The position numbers were made by a program, and so were the translations under genes. A DNA stretch of 64,000 nucleotides, taken from assembly GCA_964521865.1 (NCBI GenBank), contig CAZFTJ010000001.1, forward strand, positions 310,001 to 374,000, in the 5' to 3' direction. Position 1 is the first letter of the stretch. Each line of letters begins with the position of its first letter. The DNA is from CAYSRJ01 sp964521865. Lineage in GTDB: Bacteria; Spirochaetota; B62-G9; DRHN01. Positions 22,896 to 32,202 of this stretch are shown here, piece by piece. The notes under the pieces are model-generated. The model was not told where the DNA came from and made no database searches. It was given only the letters and a program-made list of their open reading frames with translations.

Positions 22896-25172
22896 TTGGA
22901 TCTAGAAACCTTCCTGGAAAGTCTGAAAAAAGACCCTTCTTTCATCAATCGCGTCGCCTACTGGGGGGTGAGAAAGGCGGCGGATGCCCGGTATGCGCCG
23001 ATACCGCCCGACATTCATCCGCTGATAGAGACACGCCTCAGGGAAATCGGCATCGAAAGGCTGTACACGCATCAGGCGGAAGCCTACAGCACGGTCGCGG
23101 GGGGACGGCATGCGGTCATTACAACACCGACGGCATCCGGCAAGAGCCTGGCCTACAACCTCCCGGTGCTCGACGGACTGCTCAAAGACACGGATGCAAA
23201 GGCGGTATACCTCTTCCCCACAAAGGCCCTGAGCCAGGACCAGATAAAGGGCCTCGGCGACTTCAGGCTCGACGACGTACGGCTGTACGTATACGACGGC
23301 GATACACCGTCGTCGATCCGCCAGTCGGCGCGAAAAAACGGGCGCCTCATCGTCACCAATCCCGATATGCTCCACTCGGGCATACTACCCAACCATCCGA
23401 AATGGGTGAAGATATTCGACGGGCTGAAATATATCGTGCTCGACGAGCTCCATACCTACCGGGGCATATTCGGCAGCCATCTCGCCAACGTCATGAGGAG
23501 GCTCGTACGCGTTGCAGCCTTTTACAACTCGCATCCGGTTTTCATTGCCTCGTCCGCCACGATACAAAATCCGGACGAGCTCTTCGAGCGAATAACGGGC
23601 GCCAAACCGGTAGTTGTTTCGAAAAACGGCGCGCCGCTGGGACCGAAACACTACATCATATACAACCCGCCGATCGTCAACCCGGAACAGGGCATCAGGC
23701 GGGGCGTGGTACTGGAGGGAACGAATCTGGCGAAACGGTTCATCGGAAACGGAAACACGACCATCGTATTTGCCAGGAGCAGGCTCAACACCGAGGTTAT
23801 TCTCTCATATTTAAAGAAGGCGTTCAGAGGGACAGCGGATTCGATAGCCGGCTACAGAGGGGGCTATCTTCCGAACGAGCGAAGGGACATCGAACGTGGG
23901 CTGAAGGACGGCGCCATAAAGGGTGTCGTATCCACAAACGCACTCGAGCTGGGCATAGATATCGGAAGCCTCGATGTGAGCATTATGGCAGGTTTTCCGG
24001 GCTCCGTTTCCTCGTTTCACCAGCAGGCAGGCCGGAGCGGCAGGAAACGGGATACAAGCGTTTCCATCCTCATTACGTCCAACTCTCCGCTCGACCAGTA
24101 CATCGCCGCTCATCCGGAGTTTCTCATGGAAAAGAGCTCGGAGGCCGCGCTCATAGACCCTTCCAATATATATGTGCTCGTCGATCAGGTGAAGTGCGCC
24201 GCATTCGAGCTTCCATTCAGACAGGACGACAACTTCGGCGGTGCCGACGTGGGGGATATTCTCGCCTACCTCGAGGAGGAGGAGGTCGTCCATCATGAGG
24301 AGGGATTCTATCACTGGCAGGACCGTTCCTACCCGGCGGAAAACGTGTCTATACGGAGCGCCGATATCGGGAATTTCGTCATCGTCGAAACGGCGCACGG
24401 GACAAGGCGGGTGATCGGAGAGATGGACCGGGCGACCGTACCGGAGCTGCTGTTCGAGAATGCGGTATACATTCACGGGAGCGACCAGTACACGGTGACG
24501 AGGCTCGACTGGGACAAGCAGATCGCCTATGTCGAGAAATCGCGCCCGGATTACTACACCGATGCGATTACCAAGACCGACATCAGGATTTTAAAGCACA
24601 ATGCGGAGGAACGCCTGGCGGCGTACCGGGTGTTTTTATCGGACGTTCTGGTCCGGACGACTGCCACGAAATACAAGAAGATAAAGTTTCATACCCATGA
24701 AAATATCGGCTACGGCGATATCAGCCTTCCTCCCACCGAGATGCACACGAGGAGCCTCATTCTCAGCTTTGAAGCGAATCTTTTTTCGGGACTGACGCGG
24801 GATGAAAGCGAAAGCCTGCTGCTGGCTGTGTCGCATCTTTTGCGAAACGTAAGCCCCATATATATCCTGACGGACGTTCGCGATATAGGCACGGCCCAGG
24901 CGCTCAAGCAGCAGGTCATAGAGCTTCCGACCGTTTTTCTCTACGATAAGTACCCGGGCGGGGTCGGGCTTTCGGACAGGCTGTTCGAGGTGAGAAACGA
25001 GATCCTCCAGGCGGCGCTGTGGAGGGTGCGTGAGTGCGAATGCAGACGGGGGTGCCCTTCATGCGTCGGCCCCGAGCGGTACAACAAGAAGATATGCGAA
25101 CGCTTTTTGAAAAAACTGGTTTCCGGGCTGGTCGGTATCAAGGATGAGGGGCGCGGGGAAGGGAGTGTGTAG
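22896..25172 (+). CDS. mrfA: DEAD/DEAH helicase with DUF1998 zinc domain (YprA/MrfA type)
   Basis: The product has about 758 residues from a TTG at 22896 with AGAGGG upstream. The frame is open back to 22554, but the part before 22896 has no helicase homology and overlaps the kinase gene. Walker A TPTASGKS is at about 77-84, the DEAH-type box DELHTYRG near 180, and motif VI QQAGRSGRK near 375. The C-terminal DUF1998 zinc motif is Cys-x-Cys-x3-Cys-x2-Cys (CECRRGCPSC) near 715. This architecture is that of Bacillus YprA/MrfA and the Hrq1-like helicases, which act in repair of mitomycin-type damage. The exonuclease partner gene follows 62 bp downstream, as yprB follows yprA in Bacillus. Confidence 0.88.
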   Translation: MDLETFLESLKKDPSFINRVAYWGVRKAADARYAPIPPDIHPLIETRLREIGIERLYTHQAEAYSTVAGGRHAVITTPTASGKSLAYNLPVLDGLLKDTDAKAVYLFPTKALSQDQIKGLGDFRLDDVRLYVYDGDTPSSIRQSARKNGRLIVTNPDMLHSGILPNHPKWVKIFDGLKYIVLDELHTYRGIFGSHLANVMRRLVRVAAFYNSHPVFIASSATIQNPDELFERITGAKPVVVSKNGAPLGPKHYIIYNPPIVNPEQGIRRGVVLEGTNLAKRFIGNGNTTIVFARSRLNTEVILSYLKKAFRGTADSIAGYRGGYLPNERRDIERGLKDGAIKGVVSTNALELGIDIGSLDVSIMAGFPGSVSSFHQQAGRSGRKRDTSVSILITSNSPLDQYIAAHPEFLMEKSSEAALIDPSNIYVLVDQVKCAAFELPFRQDDNFGGADVGDILAYLEEEEVVHHEEGFYHWQDRSYPAENVSIRSADIGNFVIVETAHGTRRVIGEMDRATVPELLFENAVYIHGSDQYTVTRLDWDKQIAYVEKSRPDYYTDAITKTDIRILKHNAEERLAAYRVFLSDVLVRTTATKYKKIKFHTHENIGYGDISLPPTEMHTRSLILSFEANLFSGLTRDESESLLLAVSHLLRNVSPIYILTDVRDIGTAQALKQQVIELPTVFLYDKYPGGVGLSDRLFEVRNEILQAALWRVRECECRRGCPSCVGPERYNKKICERFLKKLVSGLVGIKDEGRGEGSV

Positions 25173-25234
25173 CCGGGCATTTTTTTGTTCGATGCACAGA
25201 ATTTTGACGTATAAAACGGGGGCTCTATTCGCAC

Positions 25235-26527
25235 ATGAATCGCCTCGACCTCTACAGCAGGCTCAGGGGTTTCAAAAGGGAGGATACTTCCCGGCCTGCA
25301 CGTGGAAAAATCGTCACGAGTCTGAACGATAAGATCGGCGGCGAGGTCGTTTCCCGCGGCTCGAAATCCATTATTCGGGTGTTTCGGAAAATCCCGTACG
25401 ACAGCCTGCACGGCACCATCCGCCTGGGGGATCTGCGTATCGTCGATACCGGCCTTCTGGATGTATTGTTTCGGGGAATCGGACATCCAGTATCCGTGAA
25501 AGACCTGCTTTTCTTCGATGTGGAAACAACCGGCCTGTCGGGCGGCGCGGGAACCGTCGTTTTTCTGATCGGTTTCCTCAATGTGGGGGAGGAGGGTCTG
25601 GAATTCACCCAGCTTTTTTTGAACAGTTTATCCTCGGAGAGCCTTTTTCTCGAGCATGTGCAAAAGGAGTTTGCGCCCGACCGGTGTCTTGTTTCATACA
25701 ACGGGAAGAGTTTCGACTACAACATTATCAAAAACAGGTTTATCATGCAGGGGATGCGATTCGGCGACGAATGCGGGATGCACCTCGATCTCCTGTACAC
25801 CTCGCGGCGCATATGGCGAAACCTGCTGCCCGACTACAGCCTCGGAACCGTTGAAAACAGAATACTGGATGTAAAAAGAGCTTCGGATATACCAGGCTGG
25901 CGTGTGCCGGAGGTGTATTCACATTTTTTGCGGGGCCGCGGCGTGGATGACGATATGAAGATGGTTTTTTCCCATAACAGGAATGACGTGCTCTCCCTTT
26001 TTGCACTGCTCATAGCCCAGCTTCGCATTGTGGCTCAGGCAGGCGAAACGGCGGCGGCCGATCGGACGGCCGGTGCTCTTCGGTACGATCCGGTTTCGGT
26101 GTCCCGGCTTTTTGCAGCGATAAACCGCAGGAAAAAGGCGGTCGATATACTGTCGTTGCATCAGGAGGACGCTGCTGCGCTGAAGAGCCTCGCCCTTCTA
26201 TACAAGAGGGACGGGCATTTTGAACAGGCGCTTGAATATTTCAAACGCCTCAGTGGGAGGAAGGGCGGCCTTTCCGATTTTATCTTCGCATGCACCGAGA
26301 TTGCAAAGATATACGAGCACCGCATCGGGGATTTTCAGCAGGCGCTCTCGTACACGGCAATGATGCGGGAACGGCTGAAGCGGGCCGGATATTTTTACCT
26401 CTCTGCGGGCGAGCGGTTCGAAAGCGAGCGGTTCGAGAGCGAGCTTGAAAGCGTAAACCGGCGGTACGCTCGCTTATTGCAAAAGATCGCACGTACTGAG
26501 CAATGCCGCCGGACAACAAACGCATAA
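25235..26527 (+). CDS. mrfB: RNase H-fold exonuclease with C-terminal TPR-like region (YprB/MrfB type)
   Basis: The 430-residue product has a DEDD-type 3'-5' exonuclease domain at about 90-265: LLFFDVETTGLSGG (first Asp and Glu), VSYNGKSFDYNIIKNRF (Asp), and SHNRNDVLSLFAL near 245-258 (Asp with the preceding His). A conserved N-terminal extension of YprB type precedes it. Residues ~285-400 form TPR-like helical hairpins (DGHFEQALEYFKRLSG). Bacillus MrfB works with MrfA in mitomycin-C repair, and the gene order here matches. It is probably in one operon with the helicase. A weak GGGGG stretch precedes the ATG. Confidence 0.85.
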   Translation: MNRLDLYSRLRGFKREDTSRPARGKIVTSLNDKIGGEVVSRGSKSIIRVFRKIPYDSLHGTIRLGDLRIVDTGLLDVLFRGIGHPVSVKDLLFFDVETTGLSGGAGTVVFLIGFLNVGEEGLEFTQLFLNSLSSESLFLEHVQKEFAPDRCLVSYNGKSFDYNIIKNRFIMQGMRFGDECGMHLDLLYTSRRIWRNLLPDYSLGTVENRILDVKRASDIPGWRVPEVYSHFLRGRGVDDDMKMVFSHNRNDVLSLFALLIAQLRIVAQAGETAAADRTAGALRYDPVSVSRLFAAINRRKKAVDILSLHQEDAAALKSLALLYKRDGHFEQALEYFKRLSGRKGGLSDFIFACTEIAKIYEHRIGDFQQALSYTAMMRERLKRAGYFYLSAGERFESERFESELESVNRRYARLLQKIARTEQCRRTTNA

Positions 26528-26573
26528 GCGGGTCGCGGCGTGAGGAGAGCCGTACAGGATGGGGGCGTGAGCT

Positions 26574-27155
26574 ATGAGGTTTGACGTCAGTGAAACGGAA
26601 ATGCTCTTTGAAGAGTTCGTCAAAATCGAGAAGGCGAGGCTTTCCTGGGAGCAGTTTGACGGAAAAATGGGGGAGGAGCATGTCCGGTATGTAGTTCGGA
26701 GGGGCGATTCCGTGGGTATTGTTCCGGTGTGCGGGCGCGACGAAAAAATTATTTTGATAAGCCAGTTCCGTTATCCCGCTGCAAGGGCGAGCGACGACGG
26801 GTATCTCTGGGAAATACCGGCAGGCATGCTACACGGAAATGAAAACCCGGAGGATGCGGCGCGGCGCGAGCTTGTTGAAGAGACCGGCCTTACTCCGGAT
26901 TCCTTACAGCAGCTCGTCTCGTTTTTCCTTTCACCAGGCCTGCTCGATGAAAAGCTGCACCTCTATATGGCGCGAATCTTCGATTGTTCGGAGCTGAAAG
27001 CAATCGGCGGCTTGAAGAAGGAGCATGAAAATCTCCTGATACGGATGTTTTCGATGGAAGAGCTTTTTCACATGATACGGGGTAACGCAATTAAAGATGG
27101 AAAAACGATCTCCGGCCTGTTATTTTACTATTGTTTCTGCAGAATGAATGATTAG
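26574..27155 (+). CDS. NUDIX hydrolase, ADP-ribose pyrophosphatase-like
   Basis: The product has 193 residues. The NUDIX box is at about 84-106 (GMLHGNENPEDAARRELVEE then TGL), fitting Gx5Ex7REUxEExGU with one near-match. It is preceded by an ISQFRYPAA strand and the WEIPAG element, characteristic of the ADP-ribose/NDP-sugar pyrophosphatase subgroup. It probably hydrolyses ADP-ribose or a related nucleoside diphosphate in the cytoplasm. It lies 46 bp after mrfB, possibly in the same transcript. The exact substrate is not decidable. Confidence 0.88.
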   Translation: MRFDVSETEMLFEEFVKIEKARLSWEQFDGKMGEEHVRYVVRRGDSVGIVPVCGRDEKIILISQFRYPAARASDDGYLWEIPAGMLHGNENPEDAARRELVEETGLTPDSLQQLVSFFLSPGLLDEKLHLYMARIFDCSELKAIGGLKKEHENLLIRMFSMEELFHMIRGNAIKDGKTISGLLFYYCFCRMND

Positions 27156-27190
27156 ATTAAATCTTAACTTACTATTCCCGGGGGTATGGT

Positions 27191-28384
27191 ATGATGTCGA
27201 AACCTGTTCCGGTTTCTGAAGATGTGTACTGGATCGGGGTGAACGATCTTGAAACCGAGCTTTTCGAGGGGATTTGGCCCCTGCCGCACGGAGTCTGCTA
27301 CAATTCCTACCTCATCGACGATGACCGGGTTGCGGTTATAGACACGGTCAAGAGAGGATTCCTGCCGCTTTTTCTCGACAAAATTATGGGTATTCTGAAG
27401 GCGGGCAAAACCGTCGATTATCTCATCGTCAACCACATGGAGCCCGATCACTCGGGGTCTATGAAGATGCTTCAGCTGTTTTTCCCCGGTATGCGCATAA
27501 TCGGCAATAAAAAGACCGTTGATTTCATAAAAGGATTTTACGGGATCGACGACAGCTGTATTCAGGTTGTGAATGACGGCGATACCCTCGTGCTTGGAAA
27601 GCATACGTTGAAGTTTTACCTTACCCCGATGGTCCACTGGCCGGAAACGATGATGACCTATGACGCGGGAAACGGGGTGTTATTCTCAGGCGATGCCTTC
27701 GGCGGGTTCGGCACACTGAACGGCGGTATTTTCGACGACGAGGTGAACCTCGATTATTTCGAAAATGAGATACTCAGGTACTACTCGAATATTGTGGCAA
27801 AATACAGCGCCATGGTGCAGAAGGCCCTCGCAAAGCTGAAAGGCCTTGAAATAAAGGTGATCGCAGCAACGCACGGTCCCGTATTCAGAAAAGACCCCTC
27901 ATATATCGTCAACCTCTACGACAGGTGGAGCAAACAGGAATCGGAGAGGGGGGTGGTTATCGTATACGCGTCAATGTACGGCAATACGCAGGTTATGGCC
28001 GAATCGGTCGCCCGGTCCCTTGCACGGGAAGGCGTCGACGTCATACGAATCCACAATATCTCAAAATCCCATCTCTCGTTCATTCTTGCCGATATATGGC
28101 GTTTCAGGGGCCTGGTACTCGGGAGCTGCACCTACAACACCAGGCTCTTTCCTCTCATGGATATGCTCATCGGTACTCTGGAAAACGACAAGCTGAAAAA
28201 CAGGGTGCTCGGGATATTCGGTTCATACAGCTGGAGCGGAGGCGCCGCCAAGGCGCTCGAAGAGTTTGCCGAACGGTGTCTCAACGATTTCGTCAAACCG
28301 GTGGTGGAGGCTAAGTTTGCACCAAACGACGGGGACAGGGAACTGCTCGTTCAGCTCGGCAGGAATATCGCGCAGGCGCTGTGA
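27191..28384 (+). CDS. Flavodiiron protein (A-type: lactamase-like diiron domain plus flavodoxin)
   Basis: This 397-residue cytoplasmic oxidoreductase reduces O2 or NO to harmless products in anaerobes. The diiron ligands are all visible: H82-x-E84-x-D86-H87 (NHMEPDHSG), H149 (MVHWPET), D168 (SGDAFG) and H228 (ATHGPV). The flavodoxin domain begins near 255 with VVIVYASMYGNTQVMA, the FMN-phosphate loop. No rubredoxin domain is fused, so a separate rubredoxin or other reductant is needed. GGGGGTATGGT gives the ribosome site. Its presence supports an anaerobic lifestyle with transient oxygen exposure. It converges on the deacetylase gene with a 131-bp spacer. Confidence 0.94.
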   Translation: MMSKPVPVSEDVYWIGVNDLETELFEGIWPLPHGVCYNSYLIDDDRVAVIDTVKRGFLPLFLDKIMGILKAGKTVDYLIVNHMEPDHSGSMKMLQLFFPGMRIIGNKKTVDFIKGFYGIDDSCIQVVNDGDTLVLGKHTLKFYLTPMVHWPETMMTYDAGNGVLFSGDAFGGFGTLNGGIFDDEVNLDYFENEILRYYSNIVAKYSAMVQKALAKLKGLEIKVIAATHGPVFRKDPSYIVNLYDRWSKQESERGVVIVYASMYGNTQVMAESVARSLAREGVDVIRIHNISKSHLSFILADIWRFRGLVLGSCTYNTRLFPLMDMLIGTLENDKLKNRVLGIFGSYSWSGGAAKALEEFAERCLNDFVKPVVEAKFAPNDGDRELLVQLGRNIAQAL

Positions 28385-28515
28385 AACCAGCACTATCCTC
28401 GGCTGGAATCCCTGCCCCACTCCCGTGGAGAAGCGGAAAAGAATCGTGCCCCGACGGATGCTGAATGACATGGATGTTGCCCGCCGTGATTTTGCATGTC
28501 CGCCCGGCGTGAGAC

Positions 28516-29754
28516 TCAGTAATCCCTTGTATTGTTCATGACTTCGGAAACGGTAACGAAGTGATACCCCCTGTTTTGAAAATAGGATATGTACTCGGGA
28601 AGTATTTTGAGGATCTTGTCGACCTTTCGTGCTGTGCCGAGATGGGCGATTGAGATGGCGCCGTTCAGCCCGTGCGGATCGATTCTCTCCCACTCCTTCA
28701 TCCTCAGCAGCATCTCCTGTGACGTGAAGTAGCTCGGGTTTTTGACCCGTTCGTATCTGTCCCGATCCTTGCTGTATACGACGAACGTTCTTTTGTACAC
28801 ATAGTCTAAAAAGTCGAGAGCGCCGAGTCTGTTGCCCGACCAGAGCACATGGTTTGGATATCCCGCTGCGGCCGCCTGGGAAAGAATCCTGTTGTCGATT
28901 GCACCGTACGGTGCGCGCCAGAGCGGTGCAAGCCGTATCTCCGTCTCCTGGTAAAACTTATTTTTAACCCTGTCGAATTCGAGCCTGAGCGAAAGATCGT
29001 CCAGCACCTCGTCCGAGATGAAAATTAAGCTGAGTCTCTTACGCCGTGAGGTTTCATACAGCGAGGCTTTGAGGTTGTAGTGCGACCATGTATGGTTGCC
29101 GAATTCACAGCCGATATCGGCCATCTTTTTGAGGTAGTGTATGTTTTTTTCATTGAAGAGCGAACCGTAATCCTCGGCAGGCATCTCATTGCTCAGAAAG
29201 ATCGTAGCTCTGGCGTCGAACCTCTTTAAAACAGAGTACACGTACGGCAGCTCTCTTCCTGTCCCGAGGTCGAAGGTAAGCGCCGTTTCTCTGAAAGCAG
29301 TATTGCCGCGGCGTATGATCCTGTACGGGAGCCTGTGGCTGTCCATATTCCGGAGATTTTCCCGCACCGATCGGGTCATGTTGAAATCTACGATTCGGTT
29401 GTCCTCAATTTCAACATTGCTCAGAAACGATTCGTATTCACCGACCTGCAGCCTGTACATACGCTCGGATTCCGACAGCGTATCGATTTTTCCTTCGAGC
29501 TCGTTCAGTTTGGTATTATAACTTTCCAGCTCGGTGTGCAATTTTTTGATCTGGTCGCGCAAAAAGTAAAAATAAAAGAGGATGAAAAAAATACCTGCAG
29601 CCGAAAGAAGCAGAACGATGAGTCGGGCCGATTTAATAAAAACAGCCTGCTTTTTTTTCCGTTTATAATCCTGCCGGGCGAGATGGTAGAGATGCCTGTA
29701 GATATCCTGCGATTCTTCATCCGCTCCAGAGGCTGTACGATCGGTATGTTCCAT
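28516..29754 (-). CDS. Membrane-anchored polysaccharide deacetylase (NodB homology)
   Basis: The product has about 412 residues from the ATG at 29754. A TTG at 29802 is an alternative, and neither has a strong ribosome site. After ~45 cytoplasmic residues comes one membrane helix (IVLLLSAAGIFFILFYFYF), then an extracytoplasmic coiled coil (about 75-125, LNELEGKIDTLSESERMYRL). The NodB domain follows at about 165-400. Motif 1 reads ALTFDLGTG, so the usual second Asp of TFDDG is Leu. Motif 2 is intact (FGNHTWSHYNL, two metal His). It is likely to deacetylate cell-wall or surface polysaccharide, although the altered motif 1 leaves activity uncertain. Confidence 0.82.
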   Translation of the reverse strand: MEHTDRTASGADEESQDIYRHLYHLARQDYKRKKKQAVFIKSARLIVLLLSAAGIFFILFYFYFLRDQIKKLHTELESYNTKLNELEGKIDTLSESERMYRLQVGEYESFLSNVEIEDNRIVDFNMTRSVRENLRNMDSHRLPYRIIRRGNTAFRETALTFDLGTGRELPYVYSVLKRFDARATIFLSNEMPAEDYGSLFNEKNIHYLKKMADIGCEFGNHTWSHYNLKASLYETSRRKRLSLIFISDEVLDDLSLRLEFDRVKNKFYQETEIRLAPLWRAPYGAIDNRILSQAAAAGYPNHVLWSGNRLGALDFLDYVYKRTFVVYSKDRDRYERVKNPSYFTSQEMLLRMKEWERIDPHGLNGAISIAHLGTARKVDKILKILPEYISYFQNRGYHFVTVSEVMNNTRDY

Positions 29755-29824
29755 GCTTTCGAACTGTTCGGAGGCTGGTCGGTGTCCGTACTGCCGCTTC
29801 AAAATATGTTGAAAGCAAATTCGG

Positions 29825-30880
29825 CTAGCGATTTCGGTTTTTCAGCTCGACGATGCGGCGTTTTATCGGCAGCCACTTTCTATTGTACTGCTGCGCCAGT
29901 CTGTACGTCTCAAAATCTTCTCTGCCCCGCCTGATTCGTACCGGAGTCGAATACGCGGCCGTTGAGAATCCGCGAAGCATAACATTTACAACGGATGCTG
30001 TATGACGGTTGAAAAAGCTCCTGTATATAGTCGTTATTCCGAGTATAACACCGATGATGATCGCCAGTATCATCATATGAATAAGCGCATACGCCCTTTT
30101 CGCATCCCTGTTGTTGAAAAACACTTCGTATCCGCCTATCATCCGTGTATAAAAATCATCCCCCATAAAAAAATTATTGAAAGACTCTTGGTCGATGCCG
30201 CGGAATACCACATCTCCGTTCTTTTTTATCATCAGCACGGTATCGGTCTGTCTGAGAACAGGCTCCAGATCGTGAAATATTTCCGGTGAAAACGAAAGGA
30301 TTTTTTCCATTGCAGCCGCCTGGGGCCGGATGATCGTGTTGTTTTCCACGGCGTAAAACCCTGCAAACGCGCCGACGCAGATAAAAATAACGATGATCAG
30401 AACGGCGTTGACGTATCGCGGCGTCATTACGTACCTGATCCTTGTTTTACTCAGAATTTTCAGTGCACGCAGGAACCGGAGTATTCGGGCAATCCGGATT
30501 ATTTTAACGATTTTAAGAAAGCTCAGGCTTCCGATTGAAAAAAAGAGCATGTTTTGTCCTGAAAAGAAGGTAATATACATCAGGGGTCCGGAGTTGAGGA
30601 ACAGGAGTGGCAACGAGCTCAACAGGTCTATAAAACCGCCCTCCCGCACCATGTATGCGCCGGCCTTTTTCTTTTTGCCCGAGACAATGAGTCGGGAGAT
30701 GAATTCGACGGAGAAGATAAAATCAAACGAAAATCCCGCAATAAGCAGGTATTTCCGTATCTGTACGCTGAGCCCCCTGTATACGGCAAACTCCTCACCG
30801 AAGGTTTGCAAAACGACAAGAATGATGAAGAAGAAAATAAGACTCTCAAAGACTTTTCCGATGTAGCTGTTTTCGTTCAT
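29825..30880 (-). CDS. Voltage-sensor-like membrane protein without a recognisable pore filter
   Basis: The product has 351 residues from the ATG at 30880 (GAGGAAA ahead of it). Helices at about 10-27, 47-66, 83-105 and 117-141 resemble S1-S4 of an ion-channel voltage sensor. S4 is striking: basic residues at 123, 126, 129, 132, 135, 138 and 141, every third position. A fifth helix (157-178) and a sixth (266-286) follow. In place of a pore helix and selectivity filter, residues ~180-262 form a hydrophilic, probably extracytoplasmic segment (e.g. VLMIKKNGDVVFRGID). The C-terminus is basic. It could be an atypical ion transporter, a voltage-gated sensor or a degenerate channel. The nearest family name would be 'ion transporter'. 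Confidence 0.72.
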   Translation of the reverse strand: MNENSYIGKVFESLIFFFIILVVLQTFGEEFAVYRGLSVQIRKYLLIAGFSFDFIFSVEFISRLIVSGKKKKAGAYMVREGGFIDLLSSLPLLFLNSGPLMYITFFSGQNMLFFSIGSLSFLKIVKIIRIARILRFLRALKILSKTRIRYVMTPRYVNAVLIIVIFICVGAFAGFYAVENNTIIRPQAAAMEKILSFSPEIFHDLEPVLRQTDTVLMIKKNGDVVFRGIDQESFNNFFMGDDFYTRMIGGYEVFFNNRDAKRAYALIHMMILAIIIGVILGITTIYRSFFNRHTASVVNVMLRGFSTAAYSTPVRIRRGREDFETYRLAQQYNRKWLPIKRRIVELKNRNR

Positions 30881-31012
30881 AGCGCCGTTTCCTCGATTTC
30901 GCCTGTTATTTAACTGCCATTTTTTAATGTCAATTGTTGTCGCACCGATTTTCATCCATGTACGATAGGCACATTCTCTTATCTAATTTTTCGGCAGATT
31001 GAGGCCATTATC

Positions 31013-31537
31013 TTAAAAGGAGTGTTTTTGTCCGTTCAGTATATCGCCGATAAGTGCAACCGCCTCAGCTGCGTTTTCCGCACCGTAGATGGCGTCCTGC
31101 CGCCTGTTGTCAAGAGCGGTTCCGATGAGTGTCGGCGGTATCCCCGGAAGACCGCGTATAACAGCGATCGGCTTTCCGTACTGCCATGAGTATGCGATTT
31201 CACTCAACGTGCCGCTTCCGCCGGATACGGCGACAACTCCGTCTGCCGCACATGCTATTACTGCGTTTCGTGCATACCCGATGCCGGTTGGAATAACGAT
31301 ATCGACATACCGGTTCGCATCCAGTTTCGAGGTTCCCGGCAAAAGCCCGATAATACGTCCCGAATTTTCACCTGCCTCCTCGTACGCACCTCTGCAGGCC
31401 GCCTCCATTACACCGGAAAGGCCGCCGCAGATAAGTGAAAATCCACGTCTGATAATTTCTCTTCCAGCTTCATATGCAGCCTTTTCGGCAGCACCGGCTG
31501 CACGAGCCGAGCCTATCACTGCAATCAAACGCCGCAA
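31013..31537 (-). CDS. LOG-like / TIGR00725-family Rossmann protein
   Basis: The product has about 174 residues from a TTG at 31537 that has GGAGGGGAG just upstream. The frame is open to another TTG at 31567. It has a Rossmann-like start (IAVIGSARAAG), GGLSGVMEAACRGA near 38-51, and the SGGSGTLSEI signature near 105-114. That last corresponds to the PGGxGTxxE motif of LOG/lysine-decarboxylase-like nucleotide-binding proteins. LOG enzymes release free bases from nucleoside monophosphates; TIGR00725 members are less well studied. Function is inferred from fold only. Confidence 0.82.
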   Translation of the reverse strand: MRRLIAVIGSARAAGAAEKAAYEAGREIIRRGFSLICGGLSGVMEAACRGAYEEAGENSGRIIGLLPGTSKLDANRYVDIVIPTGIGYARNAVIACAADGVVAVSGGSGTLSEIAYSWQYGKPIAVIRGLPGIPPTLIGTALDNRRQDAIYGAENAAEAVALIGDILNGQKHSF

Positions 31538-32202
31538 TTCTCCCCTCCATGTTGACGAAACGGTCAAAAAAGTGTATTATATTAGTACGGTGTACAGGTA
31601 TATAGCGACGCCGCCAAGCGGCATGTTCCCCGCGTTATTTCCAAGGCGTGTAAGGAGGGGTTACGTCCGCTTCACCGGATTTGTTCGGGCGAACAGCGGC
31701 CTGCCCGATGGGTTCATCCGACCTTCGGTCGACCGAATGAAGCTCGTCCGGACACTGACGACCGGATCATCTGGGTGCCGCGTCCGGCTGCACACGGCAG
31801 AAAAACGGACGTATGTCGGCGGGTACGCGCCTTCTCAACCGCTGGTTCGCGAGCTCCAATATGCGCCGCGACGCGGTAGAACAGATCAGGTGCTTTCACC
31901 GGCGGCACGATTCGGATAAACTCCTGATATTCCGCCTGCACGCGCTAAGGTAGAGAATTTACACGCTATGTCTTTGTTTCGCAAACTGAATAAGGACTAT
32001 AAGATAATACACCCCATTCTGGTAAATTTTCAACCGGTTATGTGGAAAAAGACGCCCGCTTTCTCGAAGCATGTCGAGGCTGCTGCGCCGGCAAGGAAGA
32101 CGCGGCTCGTATGCTGCAGTTTAGTATGAAGCGGTGCTGTGAGGAACAGGTTGCGTGAAAGCTTTGTACAGGTAGTTATCTATTATATAAAGAGGATACG
32201 GC
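31538..32202. other. 665-bp non-coding region with repeat D
   Basis: Repeat D copy 1 lies at 31614-31687. Further on are self-complementary stretches such as the TTCATCCGACCTTCGGTCG region around 31707-31730 and further GC-rich sequence to about 31950. An AT-rich stretch (31975-32040) leads to the carD promoter region. TTGTAC...TATAAA (16-bp spacer) ends about 10 bp before carD. No credible gene was seen. Confidence 0.5.
31614..31687 (+). repeat. Dispersed repeat D, copy 1
   Basis: It contains GGCATGTTCCCCGCG and, after a short variable part, GGGGTTACGTCCGCTTCACC and GGATTTGTT. The reverse complement is found at 42182-42245 with the same blocks in the same order, and the first block recurs at 34378-34406. 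No reading frame is conserved. Confidence 0.65.
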
